A stretch of 64,000 bases of DNA from an uncultured Chloroflexota bacterium. Its GTDB lineage: Bacteria > Chloroflexota > UBA4733. Under the pieces are notes generated by a model. It was not told the DNA's origin. It saw only the letters and a program-made list of their open reading frames with translations, and searched no databases. Positions within the stretch are counted from its first letter, which is position 1; each line of letters starts with the position of its first letter. The stretch spans positions 1-64,000 of the forward strand of contig CALBSQ010000025.1 of assembly GCA_937967325.1 (NCBI GenBank), read 5' to 3'. Positions 25,310 to 34,522 of this stretch are shown here, piece by piece. Both the position numbers and the translations under genes were made by a program.

Positions 25310-27424
25310 ATGCCATCCTCGATTGACCCGGACACCCCGCCGCTGCGCTGGTGGCATCAGGCCCTCCGCATCTCCGACATCCAGGTGACGCCGGAGGAGA
25401 TGCGGGACATGACACCGGCCGGCCTGGCCGCGGTGCAGGCCGAGATGGGGTTCAACCTGCAGCATCTGGCGTTTCCCACGCTCAGCGGTGGCGAAGGCAC
25501 GTTCCTGCGCGGCCCGTGGCAGCCGGAGGAGTACCGAGCCTATCTGCGGGAGTGCCACCAGCGCGGCATCCGCGTCGTGCCATATACCAACGTGCATTGG
25601 ATCATCGAGCCGTTCTCCTCGGAGCACCCCGATTGGCTGCAGGTGGACGAGCAGGGAACGCCCATCGTCCTCGGCTACGGCAAGGGCAACGCCCCTTGCA
25701 TGAACACCCCTTGGCGCGACTGGGCGATCGCCCAGGTGCTGGGCTTCCTGGACGAGTACGACATCGACGGCCTCTACCTGGATGGTCCGACCTACTTTCC
25801 GCGCGCCTGCTATTGCGCTGCGTGCCGGCAACTGTTCGCGACTGAGGAGCACGCCGCGTTACCGGCCTGGGCGGACCGGCAGGATGCGGCCTGGCCGCTG
25901 TTCGTGGCCTTCCGCGCGGCTTCCCTGGCCCGCTTCGTTCAGGACTTGCGCGCCGCCGTCAAGGCGCGGAAGCCGGACGCCCTGCTCTACATGAATAACG
26001 CCACACTCGGTGTCAACTGGCCGAGCAGTCGCGACACTCGCGCCCTGGCGCCGCACCTGGATACCTTGGGCAGCGAGCGCGCCAATCTGTTCCGCGGTCC
26101 GGCCCTCCTCGACCCCTACTGGATGCCGGGGGCCGCGATGCACCTGCTGGAGACGCAGTCCCTGACCGCGGATGGCGGACCGCTCCCAGCGCCGAAGTCC
26201 GGCGTGCGGCGCAAGCCGATCAGCCTTACCGTGTGTTTCCGGCATCTGCCCTGGGACTACTACGAGCTGCCCCCGGCGGAGCTGCGGCTCTTCATCGCCG
26301 GGGGTATCGCCGGCGGAGCCAACATGAAGGTCATGGGCGGGCTGCGCTTCATGAGTCCGGCGGTCCGCGAAGCGGTGACCGATCTCCTCCACTTCTACCG
26401 TGACCACGCGGGCACACTGGTCGGTACGCGCTCCCTCGCGCGCACCGCCGTGCTCTGGCCGCAGCGGACCATCGACTTCGGGGGATCCTGGTGGTCGGGC
26501 GTCCGCGGCGAATGGGAGCGGCTGGTCCAGGATGAGTTTTGCGGCGTCTACGAGGCGTTGCTGCGCTCGCAGACACCGCTGGACGTGCTCGACGAGCCGG
26601 CGCTCGCCGGGTTGACGCCGGAGCACTACACCGCGTTGGCCCTCCCCAACGCCGAGTGCCTGGGCGACGCCGAGGTTGACGCCCTTCGCGCCTACGTGCA
26701 GCAAGGCGGACACCTCCTCCTGACCGGCTTCCCCGGCGTTGCCGACGCCGATGGCCGATCGCGTGAAGACTTTGCGCTCGCCGAGCTTATGGGGCTGGCC
26801 AAGACAGGCATCCACGACCGGCTGCCCTTCGACTATCTTCAGGTGTCCACCGACGACGAGCGAACGGCCGGCTGCCATCCGCTGCTCCCCGCACCCGAGT
26901 ACGCCCCACAAGCGCGCCCCGTTGATGCAACCGTGTTGGGCTCATTTTATGACAAGCTGCCCAGCCGGTACTTCCCGCTCAACCTGGCCGCGCACGCGCC
27001 GGTCGGGTTGGCGGTGAAACGGTTCGGGCAGGGGAGCTGCGCGACCTTCCTCGGCGCCGTGGGCGCCGCCTACTGGCGACAGCGCTTTCCGGACTATCAG
27101 ACGCTGCTGAGCAGGCTGACGCGCGGGGGAAGTCCGCCATTGATTGTAGTTGCCAACGTCGGGTCGGCCGTAGAGGTCTCCCATCGCTACCAGCCGGCGA
27201 CCGGCGAGCACATCGTCCACCTGCTGAACCACGCCGGGGACATGGAGCGGCCGCGACGCCGGATCATTCCGGTGCACGACGTGTCGGTCAGCTTGCAAGA
27301 CGCCTCCTTAGCTCATGCGAGAGCCCTACGCAGCGGTCACTCTCTTGACGTCAGGCGAGCGGGTGCGGGGGTGCAAGTCACGCTTCCAACCCTCGGCGAT
27401 TATGAAGTCCTCATGTTCTCGTAG
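25310..27424 (+). CDS. GHL6-type putative glycoside hydrolase (paralog B)
   Basis: 704 residues; AAAGGAG lies eleven bases before the ATG. It aligns along its whole length with paralog A: RWWHQALRISDIQVTPEEM, VPYTNVHWI, DIDGLYLDGPTYF with the candidate acid, the CYCAACRQLF cysteine cluster, FRHLPWDYYELPPAE, LPSRYFPL and HIVHLLNHAGDMERPRR. No signal peptide. It follows SBP-4 and precedes a FadR/GntR regulator. The two paralogs differ enough to have separate substrates. The activity is predicted from fold only. Confidence 0.75.
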   Translation: MPSSIDPDTPPLRWWHQALRISDIQVTPEEMRDMTPAGLAAVQAEMGFNLQHLAFPTLSGGEGTFLRGPWQPEEYRAYLRECHQRGIRVVPYTNVHWIIEPFSSEHPDWLQVDEQGTPIVLGYGKGNAPCMNTPWRDWAIAQVLGFLDEYDIDGLYLDGPTYFPRACYCAACRQLFATEEHAALPAWADRQDAAWPLFVAFRAASLARFVQDLRAAVKARKPDALLYMNNATLGVNWPSSRDTRALAPHLDTLGSERANLFRGPALLDPYWMPGAAMHLLETQSLTADGGPLPAPKSGVRRKPISLTVCFRHLPWDYYELPPAELRLFIAGGIAGGANMKVMGGLRFMSPAVREAVTDLLHFYRDHAGTLVGTRSLARTAVLWPQRTIDFGGSWWSGVRGEWERLVQDEFCGVYEALLRSQTPLDVLDEPALAGLTPEHYTALALPNAECLGDAEVDALRAYVQQGGHLLLTGFPGVADADGRSREDFALAELMGLAKTGIHDRLPFDYLQVSTDDERTAGCHPLLPAPEYAPQARPVDATVLGSFYDKLPSRYFPLNLAAHAPVGLAVKRFGQGSCATFLGAVGAAYWRQRFPDYQTLLSRLTRGGSPPLIVVANVGSAVEVSHRYQPATGEHIVHLLNHAGDMERPRRRIIPVHDVSVSLQDASLAHARALRSGHSLDVRRAGAGVQVTLPTLGDYEVLMFS

Positions 27425-27434
27425 CAGAACAACG

Positions 27435-27522
27435 GGTCCACTGTCTGGACCACAGCAGCCCCCCGGCCGTGCGCCGCCGCCCACGCGGCTGAAAAGCCCC
27501 TCTCCAGCTTGCTGGGGAGGGG
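27435..27522. repeat. Two short hairpins between the GHL6 and regulator genes
   Basis: GGTCCA (27435-27440) pairs with TGGACC (27446-27451) over five bases. Then a 12-base stem (27497-27508 with 27511-27522, one mismatch, two-base loop) forms around CCCCTCTCCAGC. The second resembles the dispersed CCCTCTCC/GGAGAGGGG hairpins of many genomes and may terminate the SBP-4 operon; the first could be an operator. Confidence 0.45.
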
Positions 27523-27592
27523 TTGGGGAGGGGCATTTCCAGAGCAGGGCCCGTCGCAGTCTGGGCGGTGTCAACGAGAGGTATGATGCGTT

Positions 27593-28363
27593 ATGATTTC
27601 ATCGTCCTCATCCGCCGCGCAAGTCGCGCCTTCGCGCGCATCGTCCCCGCGCGTTCGCCGCCAGCGCCTCGGCGAGCAAGTCGCCGAGGCGCTGATGGAG
27701 TCCATCCTGGCGGGTGATCATCTCCCGGGCGCCTTCCTGCCGACCGAGAGCATGCTGATCGACCGCTTCGCGGTGAGCCGGACGGCCATCCGTGAAGCGC
27801 TGCAGCTCCTCTCCGCCCGGGGATTTGTGTCGGTGGAACACGGCAGGGGCGCACGGGTCACCGAACACTACCCGCAAGCCATCTCCGGGCTCCTGCGCTT
27901 CCAGCTCCGGCAGCAGCACGGCAACCTTGAGCACATCCTGGAGGTGCGCCGCATGCTGGAGGTCACCGCGGCCACACTAGCGGTGTCCCGTGCATCCGCC
28001 GACGATGTAGAACGGATGGAGTCGGCGCTCACCGCGATGGCCGCCAGCCAGGACTCTGGGGCGTATATCGCCGCCGACCTGGCCTTTCACAAGGCCATCG
28101 TCGTCGCCGCGCGCAATCCGGTGATGGAGCTGCTCAACGACGCAATCACTCATCTCCTCGTCGGCATGCGCGAGCAAACCTATCATGTGCCGGGGGCGGT
28201 CGCCCAGTCGCTCGAAGATCACCGTTGGGTCTGCGACGCCATCGCCGCGCACGATCCGGAGCGGGCGCGCGCCGTCATGGTAGGCGTCCTCAATCAGGTG
28301 GAAGGTGCGATCCGGCTGATCGAGGGGCAGACACAAGGGGCCGATGGTCGCGCCGATACATAG
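27593..28363 (+). CDS. FadR-subfamily GntR transcriptional regulator
   Basis: 256 residues. A winged helix-turn-helix occupies about 25-90 (LGEQVAEALMESILAGDHLPG, LPTESMLIDRFAVSRTAIRE, GFVSVEHGRGARV). An all-helical FCD ligand domain follows, with the usual Asp and His metal-ligand spacing (AADLAFHKAIVVAARNPVM). FCD regulators respond to sugar acids and other carboxylates. It is the last gene on the strand of SBP-4 and GHL6-B, so it probably controls the two divergent modules, perhaps at the palindrome at 23616. Confidence 0.92.
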   Translation: MISSSSSAAQVAPSRASSPRVRRQRLGEQVAEALMESILAGDHLPGAFLPTESMLIDRFAVSRTAIREALQLLSARGFVSVEHGRGARVTEHYPQAISGLLRFQLRQQHGNLEHILEVRRMLEVTAATLAVSRASADDVERMESALTAMAASQDSGAYIAADLAFHKAIVVAARNPVMELLNDAITHLLVGMREQTYHVPGAVAQSLEDHRWVCDAIAAHDPERARAVMVGVLNQVEGAIRLIEGQTQGADGRADT

Positions 28364-28480
28364 CTCGGCACGGGGCAACAAGGCATGGCACATCGCATCA
28401 GGTCGCCGGGACTGCCGCCGCTCCTCACCGTGCTATGCTGCACGAGGCGGTCGAGACGAGCCTCGCGGGGAGGAACGTGA

Positions 28481-29236
28481 ATGTTGCAGACTATCGCCGG
28501 GGTCGAGCTCCCCGACCCGATGCACCTGGAGGGGTGGGAGGAGAACGACGAGCCGTTGGCCACTGACCCGCACTCCGACGAGCAGGCCTACTGCTTCTAC
28601 GCCCTACGCTACCTCCTCAACCCCGATGGGCACTACGTCTCCAAGGACCGCTGGCTGCGCATGGACCCGGCCAACTCCCGCGACAAGCTGCTGCCCGACC
28701 TGCTGATCGCCCTGGGCCTCCAGGAGCGCCAGTGGGGGACCGACGAGTACCTGCCCTGGGCGGTGGGCAAGCCGCCGGAGGTGCTGGCCGAGTTCCTCTC
28801 GCCCAGCTCCGCGGACGCCGACAAGGTCCAGAAGCCCCGCCGCTACGGCAAGCTCGGGGTCCGCGAGTACTTCCTGTTCGACCCGGACGGGACCTACGGC
28901 GTGCCGCGTATCCAGGGCTGGGCGCTGCTGGGAGAGGAGGAGCGGGAGCCGCTGCCGCGCGACGCTGGGGGCGGTGTGACCAGTCGGGTGCTGCCGGTGC
29001 ACTTCGTGCTGCTGGACGACCACATCGGGGTGGTGGACACGCGGACGGGGCAGTTGGCCCTGCGCTACGACCAACTCCAGCAGTTGCTGCGGCAGGAAAT
29101 GGCGGCGCATGCACAGGCTGCCCTGGAGCGACAGCAGGAAGCGACAGCCCTCGAGGCGGCTGAGCGCGAGGTGCAGCGGCTACAAGCGGAGCTGGACCGG
29201 CTGCGTCGAGAGCACCGACCGGACTATCAGGTCTAG
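28481..29236 (+). CDS. Uma2 family (DUF820) nuclease-like protein with coiled-coil tail
   Basis: 251 residues with ribosome site GGGGAGGAA. The Uma2 core is LPDLLIALG, PPEVLAEFLSPSSADADKVQK and YGKLGVREYFLFDPDG, giving a PD-(D/E)XK-like fold. The last 50 residues (HAQAALERQQEATALEAAER onward) form a predicted coiled coil, common in cyanobacterial and Chloroflexota members. The function of Uma2 proteins is poorly known. No partner genes are coupled to it. Confidence 0.88.
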   Translation: MLQTIAGVELPDPMHLEGWEENDEPLATDPHSDEQAYCFYALRYLLNPDGHYVSKDRWLRMDPANSRDKLLPDLLIALGLQERQWGTDEYLPWAVGKPPEVLAEFLSPSSADADKVQKPRRYGKLGVREYFLFDPDGTYGVPRIQGWALLGEEEREPLPRDAGGGVTSRVLPVHFVLLDDHIGVVDTRTGQLALRYDQLQQLLRQEMAAHAQAALERQQEATALEAAEREVQRLQAELDRLRREHRPDYQV

Positions 29237-29333
29237 CGTTCCGCATTTCCGTCAGGTCTCGCCCCTACGGCCGACCGATGCGTGGCAGGGCGCGACTGAC
29301 GCGAGCTGGCACGCGCATGGGATCATTGCACCC

Positions 29334-30410
29334 ATGCAGATAGTTGAATTCGTCGCGGGCCTGGCCCTCGTGGCCATGATCCTGTTCGATGTGTTTCAGT
29401 CGGTCGTGCTGCCACGGCCGACGCCGGTCATCTACCGCCTCAGCGCCGGCCTGGTGTGGGGGTTATGGGCACTGTGCCGGCGGACGGCGCTGCGCTTGCA
29501 CTCGGCGGGCCCGCGCGAGCAGTTGCTCGGCACCTTCGCGCCCTTCGTCGTCGTGCTGCTCCTGCTGCTATGGGCCGCCGGCCTGGTCGTGGGATACGGG
29601 CTCATGCTGTACGCGCTGGCCGACCAGATTCACCCCAGGCCGGAGAATCTCGGTACGGCCCTCTACTTTTCGGGCACGTCCATGCTCACGATTGGCTTCG
29701 GCGACCTGGCGCCAACCGGCGGGCTCGCTCGTGCCATCGTGCTGGTCGCGGCGGCGAACGGACTGGCGGTCGTTGCGCTGGTCATCACCTTCCTGTTTAC
29801 ACTGTTCGGCTCCTTCCAGCGTCGGGAGATTCTCGTTATCACCCTGAGCGCGCGCGCGGGGGGGCCGCCGTCCGGCGTCACGCTCCTGGAGACGTACGCC
29901 AAGTACGAGATGCTTGGCGATTTGCCGAAAGTGTTCGCCGACTGGGAGGTGTGGGCCGCGGAGGTGCTCGACAGCCATCTCTCTTATCCGATCCTGGCCT
30001 ATTTCCGTTCCACCCACGACAACCAGTCCTGGATCAGCGCCTTGGGGGCGGTCCTGGACGCCGCCACCTTGATCCTCACGACCGTCGAGGACGGTCCACG
30101 CGGCCCCGCATTGCTCATGCACAAAGTGGGCACGCATCTGGTGGAGGACCTGGCGCAGTATTTCGGGCTCGATGGGACGCAGAGCGCCTATGTAGAGCGT
30201 GCCGAGTACGAGATGGCGCGGGAGCGCCTGGGCGCAGCCGGCTTTCGACTGAGTGACGCCGATATCTCATGGGAGGCATTCTCGCTCAGGCGGGCGACCT
30301 ACGCGGCCAGGCTCAACTCGATGGCGCGCTTGTGGGTCACACCGCCTGCGCAGTGGATCGGCGACCGGTCGTACATGCGGCCCCACGGCAAGGGCGTGGT
30401 CCATCAGTAG
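29334..30410 (+). CDS. Two-helix potassium-channel-like membrane protein
   Basis: 358 residues from the ATG at 29334. Two or three N-terminal helices flank a pore loop with the selectivity filter TIGFGD (residues 119-124; MLTIGFGDLAP). Then comes a cytoplasmic region of about 200 residues without an RCK signature. It probably conducts K+ or another cation. The ribosome site is weak and the start is the first Met with a membrane segment. It lies 71 bases ahead of the ManD-like gene. Confidence 0.82.
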   Translation: MQIVEFVAGLALVAMILFDVFQSVVLPRPTPVIYRLSAGLVWGLWALCRRTALRLHSAGPREQLLGTFAPFVVVLLLLLWAAGLVVGYGLMLYALADQIHPRPENLGTALYFSGTSMLTIGFGDLAPTGGLARAIVLVAAANGLAVVALVITFLFTLFGSFQRREILVITLSARAGGPPSGVTLLETYAKYEMLGDLPKVFADWEVWAAEVLDSHLSYPILAYFRSTHDNQSWISALGAVLDAATLILTTVEDGPRGPALLMHKVGTHLVEDLAQYFGLDGTQSAYVERAEYEMARERLGAAGFRLSDADISWEAFSLRRATYAARLNSMARLWVTPPAQWIGDRSYMRPHGKGVVHQ

Positions 30411-30481
30411 ATCGTCCCATCGGGAGGTTGGCTACACTCTCTCCCACGGCGCCCCCGGTAGCACGAGCACGGAGAAGGAGC

Positions 30482-31699
30482 ATGGCTAAGATTCGGGAGA
30501 TCCGCTGCATTCGCACCAGGGCGACGGGAACCTGGCTGATCGTCAAGATTCTGACCGACCAACCCGGCCTCTACGGCATCGGCTCCGCCCACGACTACAA
30601 TGCCACGGAGGCGGTCGTCGCCGCGATCGAGCAGTGGGCCTCGCCCCGATTGATCGGCCGCGATACCGACCGAATCGAGGACATCTGGCAATCTACCTTC
30701 ACCAGCAGCTACTGGCGCTCCGGCCCCACCCTCAACGCGGCCCTCGGCGGCATCGACGTTGCCCTGTGGGACATCAAGGGTAAGGAAGCCGGCATGCCGG
30801 TCTACCAGTTGCTGGGTGGCCCCTGCCGGGCGGCGGTCCCCTGCTATGCCCACGCCAGCGGCAACGACATCGCAGCGTTAGAAGACGACGTGCGCCGATA
30901 TGTGGAGGAAGGCTACCCGGTCATTCGCTGCCAGTTGGGTCCATACGGCGGCGGCGGCTTCCTCGATCCTGACACCGCTATGCGACCCAAGAACGCCTGG
31001 TCCCAGGATCGCGTCTTCGACGACGAGCTCTACCTGGAAACGATCCCGGCCATGTTCGCCTACCTGCGCCAGAAGCTCGGCTTCGGCGTCAAGCTCACCC
31101 ACGACGTCCACGAGCACCTCCGGCCCAACGTGGCTGTGTCGCTGGCCAAGCTGCTGGAGCCATACCGCCTGTTCTTCCTGGAAGACGCGTTGCCGCCGGA
31201 GCAGATCGCCTACTATCGCCTCATCCGCCAGCAATGCACGACCCCTCAAGCAGTGGGCGAGCTGTTCGTTAACAGCCAGGAATGGCTGCCCCTCATCACC
31301 GAGCGGCTGATCGACTTCATTCGGGTACGCGTCTCCAAGGTCGGCGGCATCACCCAGGCCCAGAAGATCGCCCACCTCTGCGAGTGGTACGGCGTGCAAA
31401 CCGCCTGGCAGGAAGGCGGGAACACCGATCCGGTCAACCTCACCGCCTCGATGCACCTCGACCTGGCCGCCTGGAACTTCGGCATCCAGGAGGAGAACCA
31501 CTTCCGCCCGGAGGAACTGGAGACCTTTCCGGGTCATCCGGTGTTGGAGGGCGGCTACCTCTACGCCAACGACCAGCCCGGCCTCGGCATCGACGTAGAC
31601 GAGGAGAAGGCGGCCAAGCTTCTCGTTCCCGAACGAGTCGCCAGACCGCGCTACGTAGCGGAAGATCGCAAAGCCGACGGCACGGTGGTGCGGCCCTGA
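30482..31699 (+). CDS. Enolase-superfamily sugar-acid dehydratase (ManD/RspA-like)
   Basis: 405 residues; AGAAGGAG precedes the ATG. Metal ligands appear as Asp208 (in KLTHDVHEHL, with His210), Glu234 (FFLEDALPPE) and Glu260 (VGELF). These spacings match D-mannonate dehydratase-type proteins, as does DIKGKEAGMPVYQLLGG near residue 97. It would dehydrate a sugar acid such as D-mannonate or D-gluconate, though many members are weak or of unknown substrate. It stands alone, without an SBP or regulator directly linked. Confidence 0.9.
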   Translation: MAKIREIRCIRTRATGTWLIVKILTDQPGLYGIGSAHDYNATEAVVAAIEQWASPRLIGRDTDRIEDIWQSTFTSSYWRSGPTLNAALGGIDVALWDIKGKEAGMPVYQLLGGPCRAAVPCYAHASGNDIAALEDDVRRYVEEGYPVIRCQLGPYGGGGFLDPDTAMRPKNAWSQDRVFDDELYLETIPAMFAYLRQKLGFGVKLTHDVHEHLRPNVAVSLAKLLEPYRLFFLEDALPPEQIAYYRLIRQQCTTPQAVGELFVNSQEWLPLITERLIDFIRVRVSKVGGITQAQKIAHLCEWYGVQTAWQEGGNTDPVNLTASMHLDLAAWNFGIQEENHFRPEELETFPGHPVLEGGYLYANDQPGLGIDVDEEKAAKLLVPERVARPRYVAEDRKADGTVVRP

Positions 31700-31741
31700 C
31701 GTCGACCGATTCGGCAGCCGTCAGGGCCGTCTGCTCGCGGG

Positions 31742-32380
31742 CTAGCGTAGCGCCGGCTCGACCGCCAGCCAGACATCGCGAACGGCGTCGCGCCAACCTT
31801 GCAGATAGGCGACCTCGTCCAGGTCGGCCCGCACTCGGGCCAGGTGCTCCTGCTGCTCCGGCGTGGGCAGCTCCTCCTGGACGCCGGCATCCTCCGCCGC
31901 CCACCGATCCAGGCGCTCGGCGACTCGGAACGACTCGAAGATGCGCGCGACGGGCGAAAGGCCGAAACCCTTCGCCACCTCATTGGGATGGGCTTCCCGT
32001 ACCAGGTGCAACCCGTCCCAGCGGTCCATCTGCGTGGCCACCAACATCAGTTGCTCGCGCGTCGCGTTGTCGACGGCCCACGCTTCCCCATCCGCGCGAC
32101 CGCGCTGGCGCCAGCGCTCCCGGCTGCCCTGGAGGCGCTCGACGAGATGAGCGTAGCGTGGATCGATCTCCGCCGGTGCGGCCGGCGACGCCGGCGGAGC
32201 CACGGGAGTACCAGCGATCTGGGGAGAAACCTGGACATGAAATGGCCTCAACTGTCCTTCGAGCATAGCCAGCTCCTGTTCTAGCGCCGCAGCGCAGATC
32301 TTGGAAACGTTGACCCGATCGCGCAGCCGGTCCAGGCGCTCGTACAGCGGATCGGGGATGGTCAGATTGAGACGAGCCAT
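31742..32380 (-). CDS. Ribbon-helix-helix domain protein, unknown function
   Basis: 212 residues. The N-terminal 40 residues (MARLNLTIPDPLYERLDRLR, then VNVSKICAAALEQEL) look like a ribbon-helix-helix DNA-binding domain. A Pro/Ala hinge and a helical C-terminal region with many Trp and acidic residues follow. It could be a stand-alone regulator or an antitoxin-like protein, but no toxin gene is next to it. A small inverted repeat (ACGTA-TAG-TACGT, 32410-32422) sits 30 bases upstream of the start and may be its own operator. Confidence 0.6.
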   Translation of the reverse strand: MARLNLTIPDPLYERLDRLRDRVNVSKICAAALEQELAMLEGQLRPFHVQVSPQIAGTPVAPPASPAAPAEIDPRYAHLVERLQGSRERWRQRGRADGEAWAVDNATREQLMLVATQMDRWDGLHLVREAHPNEVAKGFGLSPVARIFESFRVAERLDRWAAEDAGVQEELPTPEQQEHLARVRADLDEVAYLQGWRDAVRDVWLAVEPALR

Positions 32381-32409
32381 GGCAGTCCAATCATCTCGGT
32401 GCTAGCGAT

Positions 32410-32422
32410 ACGTATAGTACGT
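32410..32422. promoter_or_regulatory. Possible operator ahead of the ribbon-helix-helix gene
   Basis: ACGTA and TACGT are exact inverted half-sites separated by three bases, 30 bases before the start codon at 32380. Ribbon-helix-helix proteins commonly repress their own promoters at such short half-sites. Confidence 0.35.
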
Positions 32423-32438
32423 GTTAGGCGTGCGAATG

Positions 32439-34193
32439 TCAAGCCCCTTTCGTCGCCCCATGTAGGTCATTTTGGTCCCCTAGTTGGTGTATCGAGCGGG
32501 GGACGCCGGGGGACCCCTCACCCAGCCAGCGCTCCAGGAACGTAAAGACCCTGCGCCCACTGAAGCGATGGCCGCGCGCGTAGATGTCGGTCTCCAGCTT
32601 CTCCTCCGCGCCAGCCAGCATATACACATGGCGCACCCGCTGGAACACCTCCGCCGCGTACACCTCCGGGCTGGTCCCATCCTGTGTCCCCAGCTCCAGC
32701 AACAAGGGCCGCGGCGCGATCAGCCCGAAGATCTCCGGCGTGTCGCCCAGCTTGAACAGGCCCGGCACGAGCTGCGAGCCGCAGCCGGCGTAGGAGGTGA
32801 GCCGTTCCCGCAGCGTGTTCACCGCCCCGCTCGACACCGCCACGCGGATCCGCCGGTCCAACGCCGAGAGGTACATCGTCATCCGGCCGCCTTGCGACAG
32901 CCCCACACAGCCAATCCGCCCTGGGTCGACCTCCGGCTGCTGCAGCGCATGGTCCAGCACCAGCCGCAGGTCCACCAGGTCCAGCGCCACCGGCGACAGT
33001 CCCAACAGCGCCGCCTTGAAGTAGTTGTTGTCGCAGACATCGCGGCCGGCTCGGCCGAGATCCAGGTCCCGCCGCTCGCCGAAGTTGCGCAGGTCGGCAG
33101 CAAAGGTCACGTAACCGCGACGCGCCAGTTGCAGCGCGTAGTCGTAGTTTGCTTCGGCGACCCGTCCAGCCTGGGCCGGGTCCAATGCCGTCTCGCCGAT
33201 CACATCCGCACGGCCCGCGCCGTGACCGTGGATGCACAGTAGCGCCGCCCGCCGGCTCACCCGTTCCTCCGGCAGCAGCACCTCCAGTGGAATCGGACCG
33301 GTTGGCCCCCCGTGCAAGAGCAGGCTCTCCCGCCAGACGCCCTGCCACGGTCGCCGCTCCAGCCGTTCCGCGTCGCGCACTCCAGCGGCCGGCACGCTCA
33401 GCAGCTCCTCGTAGGCCCGATGCAACCCCTCGCTCCACGCCGTCCAGTCGAGCTTACCCTCCGCCCGTTCGGCACTGCCTGCCGTCTCGGACCTGCCTGG
33501 CGTGGCGCCGCCGTTGTGTTCCCCCATCCGGCCCGTGACCCCCAAGCCACGTACGGTGACGCTCCCGGACGCGGCTGGCGCGCCATCCAGCCGCGCCAAC
33601 GACCATGCTCCTTCACGGTTGAACTGCTCGTTGTAGAAAGCGAAGGCCGTCGGAACCCGCCGCGCCAGAGCCTCCCCCACCTCCTCCACCAGCACCGCGC
33701 CCGCCGGCAGGTCGCGCCCATCCGGCGCCGACAGCCGGACGTGAAAGACCGTCTGCCACTCCTGGCGGTCGAGCTCCACCAGCAGCCGGTGCTGTCCGGC
33801 TGCCCACCCCACCAGGAACCGGTTCTCGTCTTCTGCAAAGAATTCGCCACTGGTCGCACGACCAATCGGTTGACCATCCGACCAGATGCGATAGCCCACA
33901 TAGGAACCGAGCCGGAGCGCGATGCTGCGCGCCCGCGGCAGATCCAGGCGCGCCAACAGATAGACGTAGCGGCCCCGATCTCGCGGCCACACCCGGCAGC
34001 TCAGCCCGATTGCCTCCCGCACTGCCCAGCGCTGCGCCACCCCCCCCTGCCAGTCCACTCTGTCGTCACCGTTCGCCAGCGCGACGATTGAGGCGCTCGG
34101 CGCTGGCTCCTCGCTGGGGAACTGCCAGCTCCGCCAGTCCAGAATCAGCCCGCCCGGCCCCGCCACTCGCTCCGGCGGCCGCCATCCGCTCAT
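32439..34193 (-). CDS. Alpha/beta hydrolase, acetyl-xylan-esterase/dienelactone-hydrolase type, with N-terminal beta domain
   Basis: 584 residues from the ATG at 34193 (AGGTGGAG upstream). The first half resembles a beta-sandwich domain (DRGRYVYLLARLDLPRARSI, then RLGSYVGYRIWSDGQPIGR). The second is an alpha/beta hydrolase with oxyanion region LLCIHGHGAG, nucleophile Ser433 in GLSQGG, acid near Asp505 and His542 in RGHRFSG. No signal peptide. It lies downstream of SBP-5 and a sulfatase on the same strand, suggesting removal of ester decorations from an imported sulfated or acetylated sugar. Confidence 0.82.
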   Translation of the reverse strand: MSGWRPPERVAGPGGLILDWRSWQFPSEEPAPSASIVALANGDDRVDWQGGVAQRWAVREAIGLSCRVWPRDRGRYVYLLARLDLPRARSIALRLGSYVGYRIWSDGQPIGRATSGEFFAEDENRFLVGWAAGQHRLLVELDRQEWQTVFHVRLSAPDGRDLPAGAVLVEEVGEALARRVPTAFAFYNEQFNREGAWSLARLDGAPAASGSVTVRGLGVTGRMGEHNGGATPGRSETAGSAERAEGKLDWTAWSEGLHRAYEELLSVPAAGVRDAERLERRPWQGVWRESLLLHGGPTGPIPLEVLLPEERVSRRAALLCIHGHGAGRADVIGETALDPAQAGRVAEANYDYALQLARRGYVTFAADLRNFGERRDLDLGRAGRDVCDNNYFKAALLGLSPVALDLVDLRLVLDHALQQPEVDPGRIGCVGLSQGGRMTMYLSALDRRIRVAVSSGAVNTLRERLTSYAGCGSQLVPGLFKLGDTPEIFGLIAPRPLLLELGTQDGTSPEVYAAEVFQRVRHVYMLAGAEEKLETDIYARGHRFSGRRVFTFLERWLGEGSPGVPRSIHQLGDQNDLHGATKGA

Positions 34194-34308
34194 CCGCTCC
34201 ACCTTTCTGCGCTCTCCAAGTGCATTACTGGCCGGACGCATTGCGCCGGCCTATTCGGGGTACTCCGAGTGCCGCCCACGGGCTCGATGTTGGCCTGAAG
34301 GCAAATGT

Positions 34309-34476
34309 GCTGGTGCGAGGACGGCCCCCCCCGGCCCCCCAATTCTGGGGGAGGCCAATTGCCGCAACATCGCCTCCCATGGGGAGCGCCCCAATCAACG
34401 GAGCGACGCCGGCAAGGATGCGTCCGCGCCGTGCGAGCCCCCCACCCCAGAATTGGGGGGCCGTCCCCGCACCAGC
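34309..34476. repeat. Imperfect 32-42-bp inverted repeat (MITE-like)
   Basis: The arms are 34309-34350 and 34445-34476. They match across GCTGGTGCG-GGACGGCCCCCC and AATTCTGGGG except for one mismatch and a ten-base duplication (CCGGCCCCCC) in the left arm. It fills most of the 329-base gap between the sulfatase and esterase genes and would fold into a long hairpin in the transcript. Confidence 0.75.
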
Positions 34477-34522
34477 CGGCATGACCAACAACCTCATCCA
34501 GGGGCCCCGACGTGAGGATCCC

